This document shows, in pieces, positions 8,278-16,386 of a stretch of 64,000 nt of DNA. How positions within the stretch are numbered: position 1 is the first letter of the stretch; each line of letters begins with the position of its first letter. The stretch spans positions 1 to 64,000 of the forward strand of contig CALCEX010000070.1 of NCBI GenBank assembly GCA_937900325.1, given 5' to 3'. The translations under genes and the position numbers were made by a program. Source of the stretch: an uncultured Clostridia bacterium (GTDB taxonomy: Bacteria; Bacillota; Clostridia; Christensenellales; CAG-138). The notes below the pieces were generated by a model. That model was given only the letters and a program-made list of their open reading frames with translations. It had not been told where the DNA came from and searched no databases.

Positions 8278-9408
8278 TTACTTTATGGCGTCTACCTGCA
8301 CATAGCCCACGGGGTTGCCGGTATCATCGCCCAGTACCTGAACATAGGCCCAGGAGCTGCCGGGGGTGTAGCTCCTCACTATCACGCTGTCGGTAGGATA
8401 CAGGTCAAACACCTGCTTGCCGGAGGTGCTGGGGGAACCGTACAGTATCGTCTGGTAGTTGGGCGCATACTGGCCGCCCACGGTGAGCTCCGCCTTGACG
8501 GTGCTGTTGTCATCGTCGCCGTAATATATCTTCGCGCCGCAATAAGGGCAATACAGATCGCCGTAGTTTATGGCCTTGCCGCATCTGCTGCAATAATACC
8601 TGACGCCGGTGCTGCCGCCGGGATTGTAGCCGCCCCTCTGGGTGAGGTACAGGCTGCTGCAATAGCCCTGCACGCCGCTGCTGGTCTTTACAGATATCCA
8701 CTTGCCGTAGGTCTGGCCGGTATAGGTCACGGCCTCGCCCCTTTCAAGGGTGTAGACCACGCGGTATCTGGTGCTGGGGCCCTGGCGGACGTTAAGGCCG
8801 GTGGTGGCATAATAGGTGCCGTAGTTGCCGCTGGGGTAGCTGGGGGTGCTGGGGGTGCTGGAGCCGCTCTGCTTTGCATAGAGCTTCAGGTACCTGGCGC
8901 TTGCATAGGCGGTGGAGCCGTCGGCGGTGAGCAGCTTGAGCCAGTTGCCGCTCTTGCCTATGGCGGTGCACTGCTGGCCCCTGTTCAGGGAGCCTACGAT
9001 GGAATACTTGGTGCCGGGGCCGCTGCGGACGTTCAGCGCGGTAGTGGCATAATAGGTGTCGCCGCAATCCCGGCATACCTTCAGGGTGACGCCGTGCCGG
9101 CCGGTGTTGTGGCCGGGCTCATACTTTGAATTTGAATTTGAATAGGAAAGATAGTTGCCGGCCACATAGGCGTAGCCGTAGCCGCCCCACACTATCTCAT
9201 ACCAGCCGCTGTATACGCGCCCGGTAGCCGCGACCATATCGTTCTTCTCAAGAGAGCCTACGATATAATAGCTGGTGCCGGGGCCGCTGCGGACATTCAC
9301 CGCGCGGGTGGCGTACATTCTGGTCTCGGCGGAAGCTACCGCGGTAAAGCTAAGCATGAGCGCCGCTATAAGCAGGACCGAAAGAACCTTTGAAACGCTT
9401 CTTTTCAT
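8278..9408 (-). CDS. Secreted SH3b-repeat protein with an exported zinc-ribbon
   Basis: The 376 residues start with a cleavable signal peptide (about 1-27, ending AVASA). Three bacterial SH3 (SH3b) repeats follow, near 30-90, 118-175 and 198-255, each with the ALNVRSGPGT-type motif, then a four-cysteine zinc-ribbon (CSRCGK...CPYCGAK, about 270-292) and a fourth beta-rich SH3-like segment. SH3b repeats usually bind peptidoglycan, so it probably acts at the cell wall; no enzyme domain is present. A zinc-ribbon outside the membrane is unusual. A second CxxC pair lies between repeats 1 and 2. RBS GGGAGG is 12 nt from the ATG, and a TATAAT (9475-9480, minus) lies upstream. Confidence 0.85.
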   Translation of the reverse strand: MKRSVSKVLSVLLIAALMLSFTAVASAETRMYATRAVNVRSGPGTSYYIVGSLEKNDMVAATGRVYSGWYEIVWGGYGYAYVAGNYLSYSNSNSKYEPGHNTGRHGVTLKVCRDCGDTYYATTALNVRSGPGTKYSIVGSLNRGQQCTAIGKSGNWLKLLTADGSTAYASARYLKLYAKQSGSSTPSTPSYPSGNYGTYYATTGLNVRQGPSTRYRVVYTLERGEAVTYTGQTYGKWISVKTSSGVQGYCSSLYLTQRGGYNPGGSTGVRYYCSRCGKAINYGDLYCPYCGAKIYYGDDDNSTVKAELTVGGQYAPNYQTILYGSPSTSGKQVFDLYPTDSVIVRSYTPGSSWAYVQVLGDDTGNPVGYVQVDAIK

Positions 9409-9562
9409 TTTTTATTCATACCTCCCGATAGAATATCCGGCGATGCTCTTTTCGCTCGCCCTGTGTGTAATTGTATTATAGCCGGGAATAAAGAAAAAAC
9501 ATTATGCTTATCTTTAAGAATTTGTTAACGATTGATGAAATTGGGGCCGCGGCTTCTTTGCC

Positions 9563-9578
9563 ACACAACATATTGTGG
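9563..9578. promoter_or_regulatory. Palindrome ACACAACATATTGTGG, possible NrdR-box-like site
   Basis: The inverted repeat CACAA/TTGTG with a 4-bp centre resembles the NrdR box. The same 15 bases recur at 44000-44014 upstream of dnaA. Here it lies about 160 bp upstream of the SH3b start and 83 bp before the MITE. Confidence 0.35.
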
Positions 9579-9660
9579 CTGGCATAAAGCCCTATTTTTG
9601 CCCATATTATTCACAAATCCCGCCTTGTACGGCTATTGCCGCGATGATATAATAAGTCGT

Positions 9661-9935
9661 ACCATCAGTTGACAAGGACACACAAGGTTTTATGAGCCAA
9701 ATAGCACGGCATAGCCGCGTCGTCCTCATTTGAAATACAACCAGTATTTCTGCACTCGTCCTCCTTGCCCTGCCATACTCTTTGGCTTCTAAAACTCAAA
9801 GACCCTAAAGAGCTTGTTTTGAGGGCGATCCAAGGCCGAGGAGCGCAGTACTACTGGATGTAATACAAGCGACGAGAACGCAGGAGCGTCCCAAAACAAG
9901 CCTTTCGGGCTTGTGTGCTCTTGTCAACTGATGGT
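9661..9935. mobile_element. 275-bp palindromic MITE-like element
   Basis: Both ends carry ACCATCAGTTGACAAG as an exact 16-bp inverted repeat, extending to 26 bp with two mismatches. The similarity continues inward: CCAGTATTTCTGCACTC of the left arm matches CCAGTAGTACTGCGCTC of the reversed right arm, so the whole element is an imperfect palindrome that can fold into one long hairpin, centred near 9798. No transposase frame is inside, and no clear target duplication is seen. It lies between the divergent SH3b and sortase genes, 30 bp before the sortase start, so it probably influences sortase expression. No second copy is in the window. Confidence 0.8.
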
Positions 9936-9964
9936 CAATAAAACTGAAAGCCCTGGAGAACGCA

Positions 9965-10813
9965 ATGGACGAAAACAAGCACAACACCCCGGAAAGCGCT
10001 CCGGAGGAAAAGGAAATAGAAACAGCCCGGCCGGCAGAGGGCGGCCCCGGCGAGGCCAACGCCGCGGGCACCGGCGCTGGCAAGGGCGGGCGAAGCCTCC
10101 GCAACACGATACTGACCTGCGTAAGCATAGCCCTGGTGCTGTTCGCGGCGATAATATTGCTGCGCCAGTACGTATACCTGCCCGGAAAATACGAGGCGCC
10201 CCCCACCCCTGCGCCGACGCCGGAGGTATCCGCCACCCCGGAGCCAACCCCCTATGTAAAAAAGATACCCGTGATGATGTACTTTACGGCCAGGGAGATA
10301 AGCTTCCCGGTAGAGACTGTGGGCATAGTTCCCTATACCGACAGCAAGGGCAATGAGGTAAAGGCCGAGGACGGCAGCACGGTATACACCATGGGCACGG
10401 TGGATTCCGAGAAGGTAGCCGCCTGGCTGGACGCCAGCGCCTCCCCCGGCGAATACGGCAACGCCATATTCAACGGCCATGTATCATGGAAAAAGGTAGC
10501 GGGCGTTTTCTCCATTCTCCCCAAGATGGAGGCTGGCGAGGAGATCGTGATCGAATACGACGACGGCAGCACAATGTCCTTCACCGTGACGAGCGTTGAC
10601 ATTTACGGCATAGACGAAGTGCCGGATACCGTAATGGCCTACGATACCGGCGATTCCCGCATGACGCTCATCACCTGCTACGGCGAAAGCTGGAACAGCA
10701 GCCTCGGCACCCGAAACCAGCGCTGCGTGGTAGTGGCCAAGCCCACTGACAGCTCCCGGATCATAACGCCTCCCGCAGCCACCGCGGATCCCAATGAGGA
10801 TTGCGATACCTGA
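9965..10813 (+). CDS. Membrane-anchored sortase-family protein
   Basis: Sortases are transpeptidases that attach surface proteins to the cell wall. The 282 residues comprise a charged cytoplasmic N-terminus, a single membrane segment (about 49-66), a Pro/Thr-rich spacer and a sortase domain. The catalytic triad is visible: His172 in FNGHVSW, Cys238 in TLITC, Arg253 in NQRC. The pattern after the histidine resembles the housekeeping class E/F type more than class B; the class call is tentative. No LPxTG substrate is encoded nearby. RBS GGAGA precedes the ATG, and the upstream sequence is almost wholly the MITE. Confidence 0.85.
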   Translation: MDENKHNTPESAPEEKEIETARPAEGGPGEANAAGTGAGKGGRSLRNTILTCVSIALVLFAAIILLRQYVYLPGKYEAPPTPAPTPEVSATPEPTPYVKKIPVMMYFTAREISFPVETVGIVPYTDSKGNEVKAEDGSTVYTMGTVDSEKVAAWLDASASPGEYGNAIFNGHVSWKKVAGVFSILPKMEAGEEIVIEYDDGSTMSFTVTSVDIYGIDEVPDTVMAYDTGDSRMTLITCYGESWNSSLGTRNQRCVVVAKPTDSSRIITPPAATADPNEDCDT

Positions 10814-10848
10814 GACGACTGACCTTTGCGGCACGCAAGCGACAACGC

Positions 10849-10877
10849 CGCCCCGGCTCCCCGGGGCGATTATTTTT
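10849..10877 (+). terminator. Terminator of the sortase gene
   Basis: CGCCCCGG (10849-10856), loop CTCC, CCGGGGCG (10861-10868), then ATTATTTTTCTTTT. Confidence 0.85.
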
Positions 10878-11039
10878 CTTTTCCTTCACATTTCTTTAAT
10901 CGGCCTTTAACCTTTCCCCCTTATAATATACTTAAAATTATTGTAGTATAATTCCTTTGGCTTTTTGCGCTTTTTCCGTTTTCTGCTGAAAAATGGGATA
11001 TATAAAAAGCCGCAGGGCAATATGAACGGGGAGGTTCAG

Positions 11040-11729
11040 ATGCCGAAAAAGACCGCCATAATATTCGGAGATTCCATAATGAAGGGCACGGTGTATGAGG
11101 GCGGAAGGTACCGCTCCTGCTGCAACGAGGTTTTTCTGCCCAAAATGGAGGGGCTGGGCATAGCCCTTGATAACCGTTCCCGCTTCGGCTATACCGCGGA
11201 ACGCGGGCTGGGGCTCATCAAAAAGGCGGTCGCCGCCGGGGAAAGGCCGGATTACGCCCTTGTAGAATACGGCGGGAACGACTGCAACTTCGACTGGCCC
11301 GCCATTGGCCGCGACCCGGACTACCCCCATCAGCCCTTAACGGCCCTTGGGGATTTCGAGGCCATCATGCGGGAATGCATAGGGCTGCTGCGCGGCGCGG
11401 GCATTACCCCGGTGCTCATGTCTCTGCCGCCCATAGATTCCGACAAATACTATGAATACATAATCTCCAGGGGCGTGAACAGGGCGAACCTGCTCAAATT
11501 CCTGGGCTCTCCCCTTTCCATGTACCGCTATCAGGAGCTGTATTCCGACGCCGTATCAAAGCTGGCCCTCTCGGAGGGGCTGCCCTTTGTGGATGTGCGC
11601 TCCGCATTTCTCAGGTGCATAGGCAGTCCCTTTGGCCGGCTCATATCCGGCGACGGCCTGCACCCCACCGAAAAGGGGTATGAGATAGTCGCCGATTGCT
11701 TCAGGGAGCGGCTGGAAGCAATAAAGTGA
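11040..11729 (+). CDS. SGNH/GDSL-family hydrolase
   Basis: This cytoplasmic esterase or lipase-like hydrolase has 229 residues from the ATG at 11040, chosen because GGGGAGG lies directly upstream; the open frame extends further but without a ribosome binding site. Block I is FGDSIMKG with nucleophile Ser12, block III is YGGNDC (about 76-81), and block V is GDGLHPTEKGYE with the Asp/His pair near 202-205. There is no signal peptide. The substrate cannot be told. A TATAAT at 10947-10952 may be its -10 element. Confidence 0.85.
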   Translation: MPKKTAIIFGDSIMKGTVYEGGRYRSCCNEVFLPKMEGLGIALDNRSRFGYTAERGLGLIKKAVAAGERPDYALVEYGGNDCNFDWPAIGRDPDYPHQPLTALGDFEAIMRECIGLLRGAGITPVLMSLPPIDSDKYYEYIISRGVNRANLLKFLGSPLSMYRYQELYSDAVSKLALSEGLPFVDVRSAFLRCIGSPFGRLISGDGLHPTEKGYEIVADCFRERLEAIK

Positions 11730-11761
11730 CGCTTGCGCGGCAGAAAATTAGCATATTCCTC

Positions 11762-11790
11762 TTGCAATTATGCGAAAAGTATTGTATCAT
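11762..11790 (+). promoter_or_regulatory. Promoter of tRNA-Ser
   Basis: TTGCAA (11762-11767), 17 bp, TATCAT (11785-11790), 40 bp before the tRNA. Confidence 0.65.
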
Positions 11791-11829
11791 AATCAAGTGC
11801 GGCAGCGAAGGCTGGTCCGCACCGGTTAT

Positions 11830-11921
11830 GGAGCAGTATCGAAGTGGTCATAACGGGCACGACTGGAAATCGTGTGACGGTCGAAAGCCGTCCGTGAGTT
11901 CGAATCTCACCTGCTCCGCCA
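11830..11921 (+). tRNA. tRNA-Ser (GGA)
   Basis: The acceptor stem GGAGCAG/CTGCTCC closes the cloverleaf. The anticodon arm is CACGA-CTGGAAA-TCGTG, giving anticodon GGA (codons UCC/UCU). A long variable arm (GACGG/CCGTC) marks the class II tRNA. The T arm is GTGAG-TTCGAAT-CTCAC, and CCA is encoded at 11919-11921. It has its own promoter and terminator. Confidence 0.97.
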
Positions 11922-11926
11922 ACGGC

Positions 11927-11954
11927 AAAAGACCTCCCATCAGGGAGGTCTTTT
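11927..11954. terminator. Bidirectional terminator between tRNA-Ser and hpt
   Basis: AAAAGACCTCCC (11927-11938), loop ATCA, GGGAGGTCTTTT (11943-11954). Confidence 0.9.
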
Positions 11955-11974
11955 GTTGTTATGATGAAGCCCCC

Positions 11975-12523
11975 CTACTCATACACCTCTTTCTTGAGCA
12001 CGCCTATGTAGGGCAGGTTGCGGTAATGGCCCGCATAGTCAAGGCCGTAGCCCACCACGAACTCATCGGGTATGTCGAAGCCGACGGCGTCCGCGCCGGA
12101 GCCGCCGCCGTGGCGGGGCTTATCGAGAAGGCATACCGTCTTCATGGAGGCGGGCTTCCTTGAGGCGAAAAGCTCCTCAAGATAGCGCAGCGTAAGGCCG
12201 CTGTCTATTATGTCCTCCACTATCACCACATGGCGGCCGGTTATGTTGGAATCAAGGTCCTTTATTATCCGCACAACGCCTGTGGATTTGGAGCTTGCGC
12301 CGTAGCTGGATACCGCTATGAAGTCCATAAACAGGGCGCAGTCCATCGCCCGGCAAAGATCCGCATAGAATACCGACGCGCCCTTGAGTATGCACACCAT
12401 AAGCGGCTGCCTGTCCCGGTACTCCTCCGCCAGCGCCGCGCCCAGCTCCCTGACCCTTTCGCTTATCTGCTCCCCGGTGAAAAGCACCCTCTCAATGTCG
12501 TTTTTTGGCGTAGTTATTCGCAT
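11975..12523 (-). CDS. hpt: Hypoxanthine phosphoribosyltransferase
   Basis: This purine salvage enzyme makes IMP and GMP from hypoxanthine or guanine and PRPP. The start at 12523 is set by TAAGGAGAAG; the frame upstream is not part of the gene. The resulting 182 residues match the family. The PRPP loop [14 protein letters not shown] (about 95-108) and the [10 protein letters not shown] block are present, and the C-terminal [15 protein letters not shown] is typical of bacterial Hpt. It is monocistronic; in Bacillus hpt lies near the origin with tilS and ftsH, which are not seen here. Confidence 0.94.
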   Translation of the reverse strand: MRITTPKNDIERVLFTGEQISERVRELGAALAEEYRDRQPLMVCILKGASVFYADLCRAMDCALFMDFIAVSSYGASSKSTGVVRIIKDLDSNITGRHVVIVEDIIDSGLTLRYLEELFASRKPASMKTVCLLDKPRHGGGSGADAVGFDIPDEFVVGYGLDYAGHYRNLPYIGVLKKEVYE

Positions 12524-12700
12524 TTTGCTTCTCCTTATATGTAAAATTTCAATATATAATGCTTTTTTCAGCGCCCGAGCCATATAAGAGTCTATCGGAA
12601 AAGAGGGTGCTTGTCCAGCAAAATCGGTATTGCTATTTGTCCCTTAATTTGTTATTTTAATAGCATCAGATCACTTATTCATACAAAAGAGGTTGCCAAT

Positions 12701-13777
12701 ATGCGCTCTGAAAAACTCGATATCAGGACAGTTGTAGGCATAACCGGGGCATACGTGGCGTACATGATGGGCTCCGGTTTTTCCACGGGACAGGAGATAC
12801 TTCAGTATTTCGCCTGCTATGGCATGGCGGGGCTTTTCAGCATACTTCTGTGCATGGGGCTTCTGATATTCGCCGCGGTATCCTTCACCCGGGCCGGCTA
12901 CCTGGAAAAATTCCAGAAGCCCGAGGACGTATACATATACTACTGCGGCAAAAGGCTGGGCAAGGCATACCATTATTTCACCTCGGCAGCCATTTACCTC
13001 TGCTTCATAGTCATGGTCGCTGCGGCGGGCGCCGCGGTAGAGCAGTATTTCGGCGTATCCCGCATAATAGGCGCGGTAGCCATAGGCGCGCTGGCCTGCG
13101 CCACGGTCATGCTGGGGCTGAATAACCTCGTGAGCATACTGGGCCGCATAGGGCCTGTCATGATAGTCATGGTAATACTCATGGGAGTAATCGCCATTTG
13201 CCGCTCAGACCTCGGCGCGGCCGCCGGCATCATCGCAAGGATACCCGATATGCAGCTCCTCAGGGCATCCCCAAGCTGGGCGCTGGCCTCCGTAAGCTAT
13301 GTGGGCATAAGCGTGGTATGGCTGGCAAGCTACCTTACCTCAATAGGCAAAAACGCGGGCAGCATAAGGAGCGCCTCCTTTGGCGCGGCGGGCGGCGTGA
13401 TAGTATTTTACATAGGCATGCTGCTCATATACTTCGCCATAATGCTCAACATAGACGAGCTTGCCGGCACCCAGATACCCATGCTCATACTCGCCAAGCA
13501 CATAAGCCCCGTAATGAGCGCCGTATTCTCCGTTATAATAGTGACCGGCATATACACGGCCTCCGTGCCGCTGCTCTGGCAGACGGCATTCCGCCTTGCG
13601 GAGGAGGGCTCGCTGCGCTTCAGGCGCATATCCGTCCTTCTTGCCGCCGTTGGCATAGCGGCGAGCCTGCTGCTGCCCTTCAACCGCCTTATGAACATAG
13701 TTTATGTGCTGATAGGCTATCTGGGCTTTCTGCTGCTGGCGTGCATGATATTGAAGGCGGTAAAAATAATAAAATAA
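12701..13777 (+). CDS. YkvI-family membrane transporter (APC/LeuT-like fold)
   Basis: The 358-residue protein starts at the ATG at 12701 behind AGAGGTT. It has about ten hydrophobic segments. The N-terminal segment GAYVAYMMGSGFSTGQEILQYF, described here by its start and end, has the unwound-helix glycine pattern of sodium-coupled amino acid and branched-chain transporters. YkvI-type proteins are annotated as putative transporters without known substrate, so no substrate is assigned. It is followed by a cupin 34 bp downstream and may share a transcript with it. Confidence 0.8.
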   Translation: MRSEKLDIRTVVGITGAYVAYMMGSGFSTGQEILQYFACYGMAGLFSILLCMGLLIFAAVSFTRAGYLEKFQKPEDVYIYYCGKRLGKAYHYFTSAAIYLCFIVMVAAAGAAVEQYFGVSRIIGAVAIGALACATVMLGLNNLVSILGRIGPVMIVMVILMGVIAICRSDLGAAAGIIARIPDMQLLRASPSWALASVSYVGISVVWLASYLTSIGKNAGSIRSASFGAAGGVIVFYIGMLLIYFAIMLNIDELAGTQIPMLILAKHISPVMSAVFSVIIVTGIYTASVPLLWQTAFRLAEEGSLRFRRISVLLAAVGIAASLLLPFNRLMNIVYVLIGYLGFLLLACMILKAVKIIK

Positions 13778-13811
13778 AAAATACAGCATTTTTATTGAAG
13801 GGAGAGATATC

Positions 13812-14147
13812 ATGAACAACGCGCCCATGAAAAACATCGCCAAATCCGAGGTGCTCACCCTCAAGGAGCAGGTCGCGTATCAGGAGGGGCAGGTGGTCAG
13901 TAAGACCCTCGCCCAGAACAGCGCCGTGAGCGTCACCCTCTTTTCCTTTGACAAGGGCGAGGAGATAAGCACCCATTCCTCCGGCGGCGACGCCTTCGTC
14001 ACCTGCCTTGACGGCAGGGGACGCATAACCATAGACGGCGTTGAGTACATACTTTCAGAGGGGCAGTCCATAGTGATGCCCGCCGGCCACCCCCACGCGG
14101 TATACGGCCTCGAGCGGTTCAAGATGCTGCTGGTGGTGGTGTTTTAG
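13812..14147 (+). CDS. Small cupin-domain protein
   Basis: The 111 residues form a single cupin barrel. Cupin motif 1 is degenerate (KGEEISTHSSGGDAFVTCLDG, residues about 49-69) and motif 2 is the better preserved PAGHPHAVYG (about 89-98), with His residues likely to hold a metal. GAAGGGAGAG gives a strong ribosome binding site. The function of such stand-alone cupins varies. It sits in a short plus-strand run between the YkvI transporter and a lipoprotein. Confidence 0.85.
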   Translation: MNNAPMKNIAKSEVLTLKEQVAYQEGQVVSKTLAQNSAVSVTLFSFDKGEEISTHSSGGDAFVTCLDGRGRITIDGVEYILSEGQSIVMPAGHPHAVYGLERFKMLLVVVF

Positions 14148-14163
14148 CAGGGAAGGCGGCAGT

Positions 14164-14736
14164 ATGAAGCGTTTTATCCCGGCCCTTATCCTTCCCCTGC
14201 TCCTGCTCACCGCCTGCAAAAGCGCCGAAAAATTCGACCCCGGGGACTACACCTTCCCGCCTGAGGACGTGCGGGAGATGGAGTGGGCGCTCGATGAGGC
14301 GGGGCTTGGCGGCTACAGGGCGGAGGACGCCCGCACGACCACCGACAGGGTGCCGGACGACATCGCCATAATGCGGCTCACGAAAAAGGGCTGCGACACG
14401 GTCGTAATGGTCAATATGCTGCTTTTTGGCGGCGCGGAGCGGCAATGCGGCATCAGCTTCGGCTATAACCAGAAGCCGGGAGACGAGGAGCGGCTGAGCG
14501 CCTTTGTTTCGGATGACTACCCGCTTTTCTGGAAGCTGGCGGGCATAGCATTGGAAGCGCCGGAGGCGGTGGAAAAGCTGCAAAAGGACTGCGCCGGATA
14601 TTTTACAGAGCCGCCGGAGGATACCTCCGAATGGAAATGGAGCGGCGAGGAGGGCGAGCTTTCCTGCACCGCAAGCTATTACTTCCACCCCGGGTTTGAG
14701 CTTTGGCTGCCTTGGGAGATAACGCTGAATAAATAA
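14164..14736 (+). CDS. Predicted lipoprotein, function unknown
   Basis: The 190-residue product opens with a signal peptide and lipobox LLTAC, Cys18 being the predicted lipidated residue, so it should sit on the outer face of the membrane. The mature part is acidic and contains three further cysteines. I recognise no domain. It starts 16 nt after the cupin stop and ends at a bidirectional terminator shared with metQ. Confidence 0.75.
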   Translation: MKRFIPALILPLLLLTACKSAEKFDPGDYTFPPEDVREMEWALDEAGLGGYRAEDARTTTDRVPDDIAIMRLTKKGCDTVVMVNMLLFGGAERQCGISFGYNQKPGDEERLSAFVSDDYPLFWKLAGIALEAPEAVEKLQKDCAGYFTEPPEDTSEWKWSGEEGELSCTASYYFHPGFELWLPWEITLNK

Positions 14737-14744
14737 TACGCAAA

Positions 14745-14768
14745 AAAGAGCCCCGCAGGGCTCTTTTT
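14745..14768. terminator. Bidirectional terminator between the lipoprotein gene and metQ
   Basis: AAAGAGCCC (14745-14753), loop CGCA, GGGCTCTTT (14758-14766), flanked by A-run and T-run. Confidence 0.85.
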
Positions 14769-14777
14769 CTTTTTCCT

Positions 14778-15662
14778 TTAGAAGGCGGCTATGACAGCGC
14801 CCTCATACTTTTCCTCCATGAACTTCTTGGCGGTGTCGCTCTGAAGGGCGGCAAGCAGCGCCTTGGTGGCGGGGTCGTTCTCGTGGCCTTCCTTTACCAC
14901 CAGCACGTTGGCGTAGGTATCGGCGGCGATGGAGTCCTTATCCTCTATGGCAAGGGCGTCCTTGACCTTCAAGCCGGCCTGAATGGCGTAGTTGCCGTTG
15001 ATGACCGCCGCGTCCACATCCTGGAGCGAACGGGCAAGCTGGGCCGCCTCTATCTCCTTGATCTCAAGGTTTTTGGGGTTCTCGGCTATATCCAGCACGG
15101 TGGCGGTGAAGGTAACGCCCTCCTTCAGCTTTATAAGGCCCTGAGCCTCCAGCAGCAGCAGCGCGCGGGCTTCGTTCGTGCCGTCGTTGGGTATGGCGAT
15201 GGAGCCGCCCTCGGGTATTGCGGAAAGTTCCTTGGTCTTGCCCGCGTAGATGCCGAAGGGCTCATAGTGTATTTTGCCCACGGCTACCAGATGGGTGCCG
15301 TTTTCCTTGTTGAAGTTCTCAAGATAGGGGGTGTGCTGGAAGTAATTGGCGTCCAGGTCGCCCTCCTCGAGGGCAGTATTGGGCAGCACATAGTCGGTGA
15401 ACTCCACGACCTCAAGGTCATAGCCCGCCGCCTTGAGCTCGTCCTTTACGGCGTTGAGTATCTCCGCATGGGGAGTGACGGACGCGCCTACCCTGATCTT
15501 TACAAGCTCTGTGGGAGCGGCGCTCTCATCAGCCTCCGGCGCAGCGGTAGCGGCGGGGGCCGCGGTATCGGCGGGGGCAGTCTCTGCGGGGGCAGTCTGT
15601 GCGCAGGCCGCGAAGGACAGCGCAAGTACAAGTGTCAGTGCGATAGCTATAAGCTTCTTCAT
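14778..15662 (-). CDS. metQ: Methionine ABC transporter substrate-binding lipoprotein
   Basis: MetQ binds D/L-methionine outside the cell and delivers it to MetNI. The 294 residues start with a lipoprotein signal (lipobox SFAAC) and an Ala/Pro/Thr-rich spacer (about 20-50). The NlpA-family fold follows, with the landmark block EGDLDANYFQHTPYL (about 98-112). AGGAGGAAAA precedes the ATG. It is the last gene of metN-metI-metQ and ends at a bidirectional terminator. Expression should follow the leader-peptide attenuator upstream of metN. Confidence 0.93.
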   Translation of the reverse strand: MKKLIAIALTLVLALSFAACAQTAPAETAPADTAAPAATAAPEADESAAPTELVKIRVGASVTPHAEILNAVKDELKAAGYDLEVVEFTDYVLPNTALEEGDLDANYFQHTPYLENFNKENGTHLVAVGKIHYEPFGIYAGKTKELSAIPEGGSIAIPNDGTNEARALLLLEAQGLIKLKEGVTFTATVLDIAENPKNLEIKEIEAAQLARSLQDVDAAVINGNYAIQAGLKVKDALAIEDKDSIAADTYANVLVVKEGHENDPATKALLAALQSDTAKKFMEEKYEGAVIAAF

Positions 15663-15723
15663 TTGTGTTTTCCTCCTGAAAAATATTTTAATTTTTATAT
15701 ATCAAGCCTGACGGCTCAATTAT

Positions 15724-16386
15724 CTATCTTCTTCTTTTATCGGATCTCACTACCAGCCTGTCGCCGATAAGCTGTATGAGCTGGACCAGCAGCACCAGCA
15801 GCACCACGGCTATCCACATCATATCGGCCTGGAAGCGGTGGTAGCCGTAGTTTATGGCTATGGCGCCCAGCCCGCCGCCGCCCAAGGCGCCCGCCATGGC
15901 GGAATAGGAAAGTATGGTGGTAGTGACTATCGCCGCGCCGTTGAGCAGGGACGGAGTGCTCTCGGGCAGCAGCACCCGGGTGATTATCTGGAACACCGTT
16001 GCGCCCATGCTCTGGGCCGCCTCTATCACGCCGTGGTCAACCTCCTTAAGCGACCCCTCCACCATGCGGCCCACATAGGGCGCCGCCGCTATCACGAGCG
16101 GGGGTATCACCGCCGTGGAGCCTATGGTGGTGCCAACGAGGAAGCGGGTAAGGCCCAGCACGCACACCATGAGTATCAGAAACGGCACCGAGCGGAGTAT
16201 GTTCACCACTATGTCCAGCGTTCTGTACAGCACCGGCCGTGGGCTTATGCCGTCCGGGGCGGAGGTGGTCAGCAGCACGCCTATGGGCAGGCCCAGGAGA
16301 TAGGATAAGGCGGTGGATACGAAGGTCATGTACAAAGTCTCGAGTATGCCCTCGCCAAAGAGCTTCACAATCTGCGGATCAAACAT
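15724..16386 (-). CDS. metI: Methionine ABC transporter permease
   Basis: This 220-residue permease has five predicted membrane segments and the EAA loop EAAQSMGATVFQIITRVLLP (about 141-160) that docks on MetN. The start at 16386 is chosen because GAGGAGG lies six bases upstream; an ATG 15 bases earlier would place that site inside the gene. The start overlaps the end of metN by eight bases, indicating translational coupling. Confidence 0.93.
   Translation of the reverse strand: MFDPQIVKLFGEGILETLYMTFVSTALSYLLGLPIGVLLTTSAPDGISPRPVLYRTLDIVVNILRSVPFLILMVCVLGLTRFLVGTTIGSTAVIPPLVIAAAPYVGRMVEGSLKEVDHGVIEAAQSMGATVFQIITRVLLPESTPSLLNGAAIVTTTILSYSAMAGALGGGGLGAIAINYGYHRFQADMMWIAVVLLVLLVQLIQLIGDRLVVRSDKRRR

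Noticed and set aside
9921..9929. TTGTCAACT within the MITE end, similar to the variant DnaA box.
   Set aside because: It is part of the terminal inverted repeat and is present at both ends for that reason.
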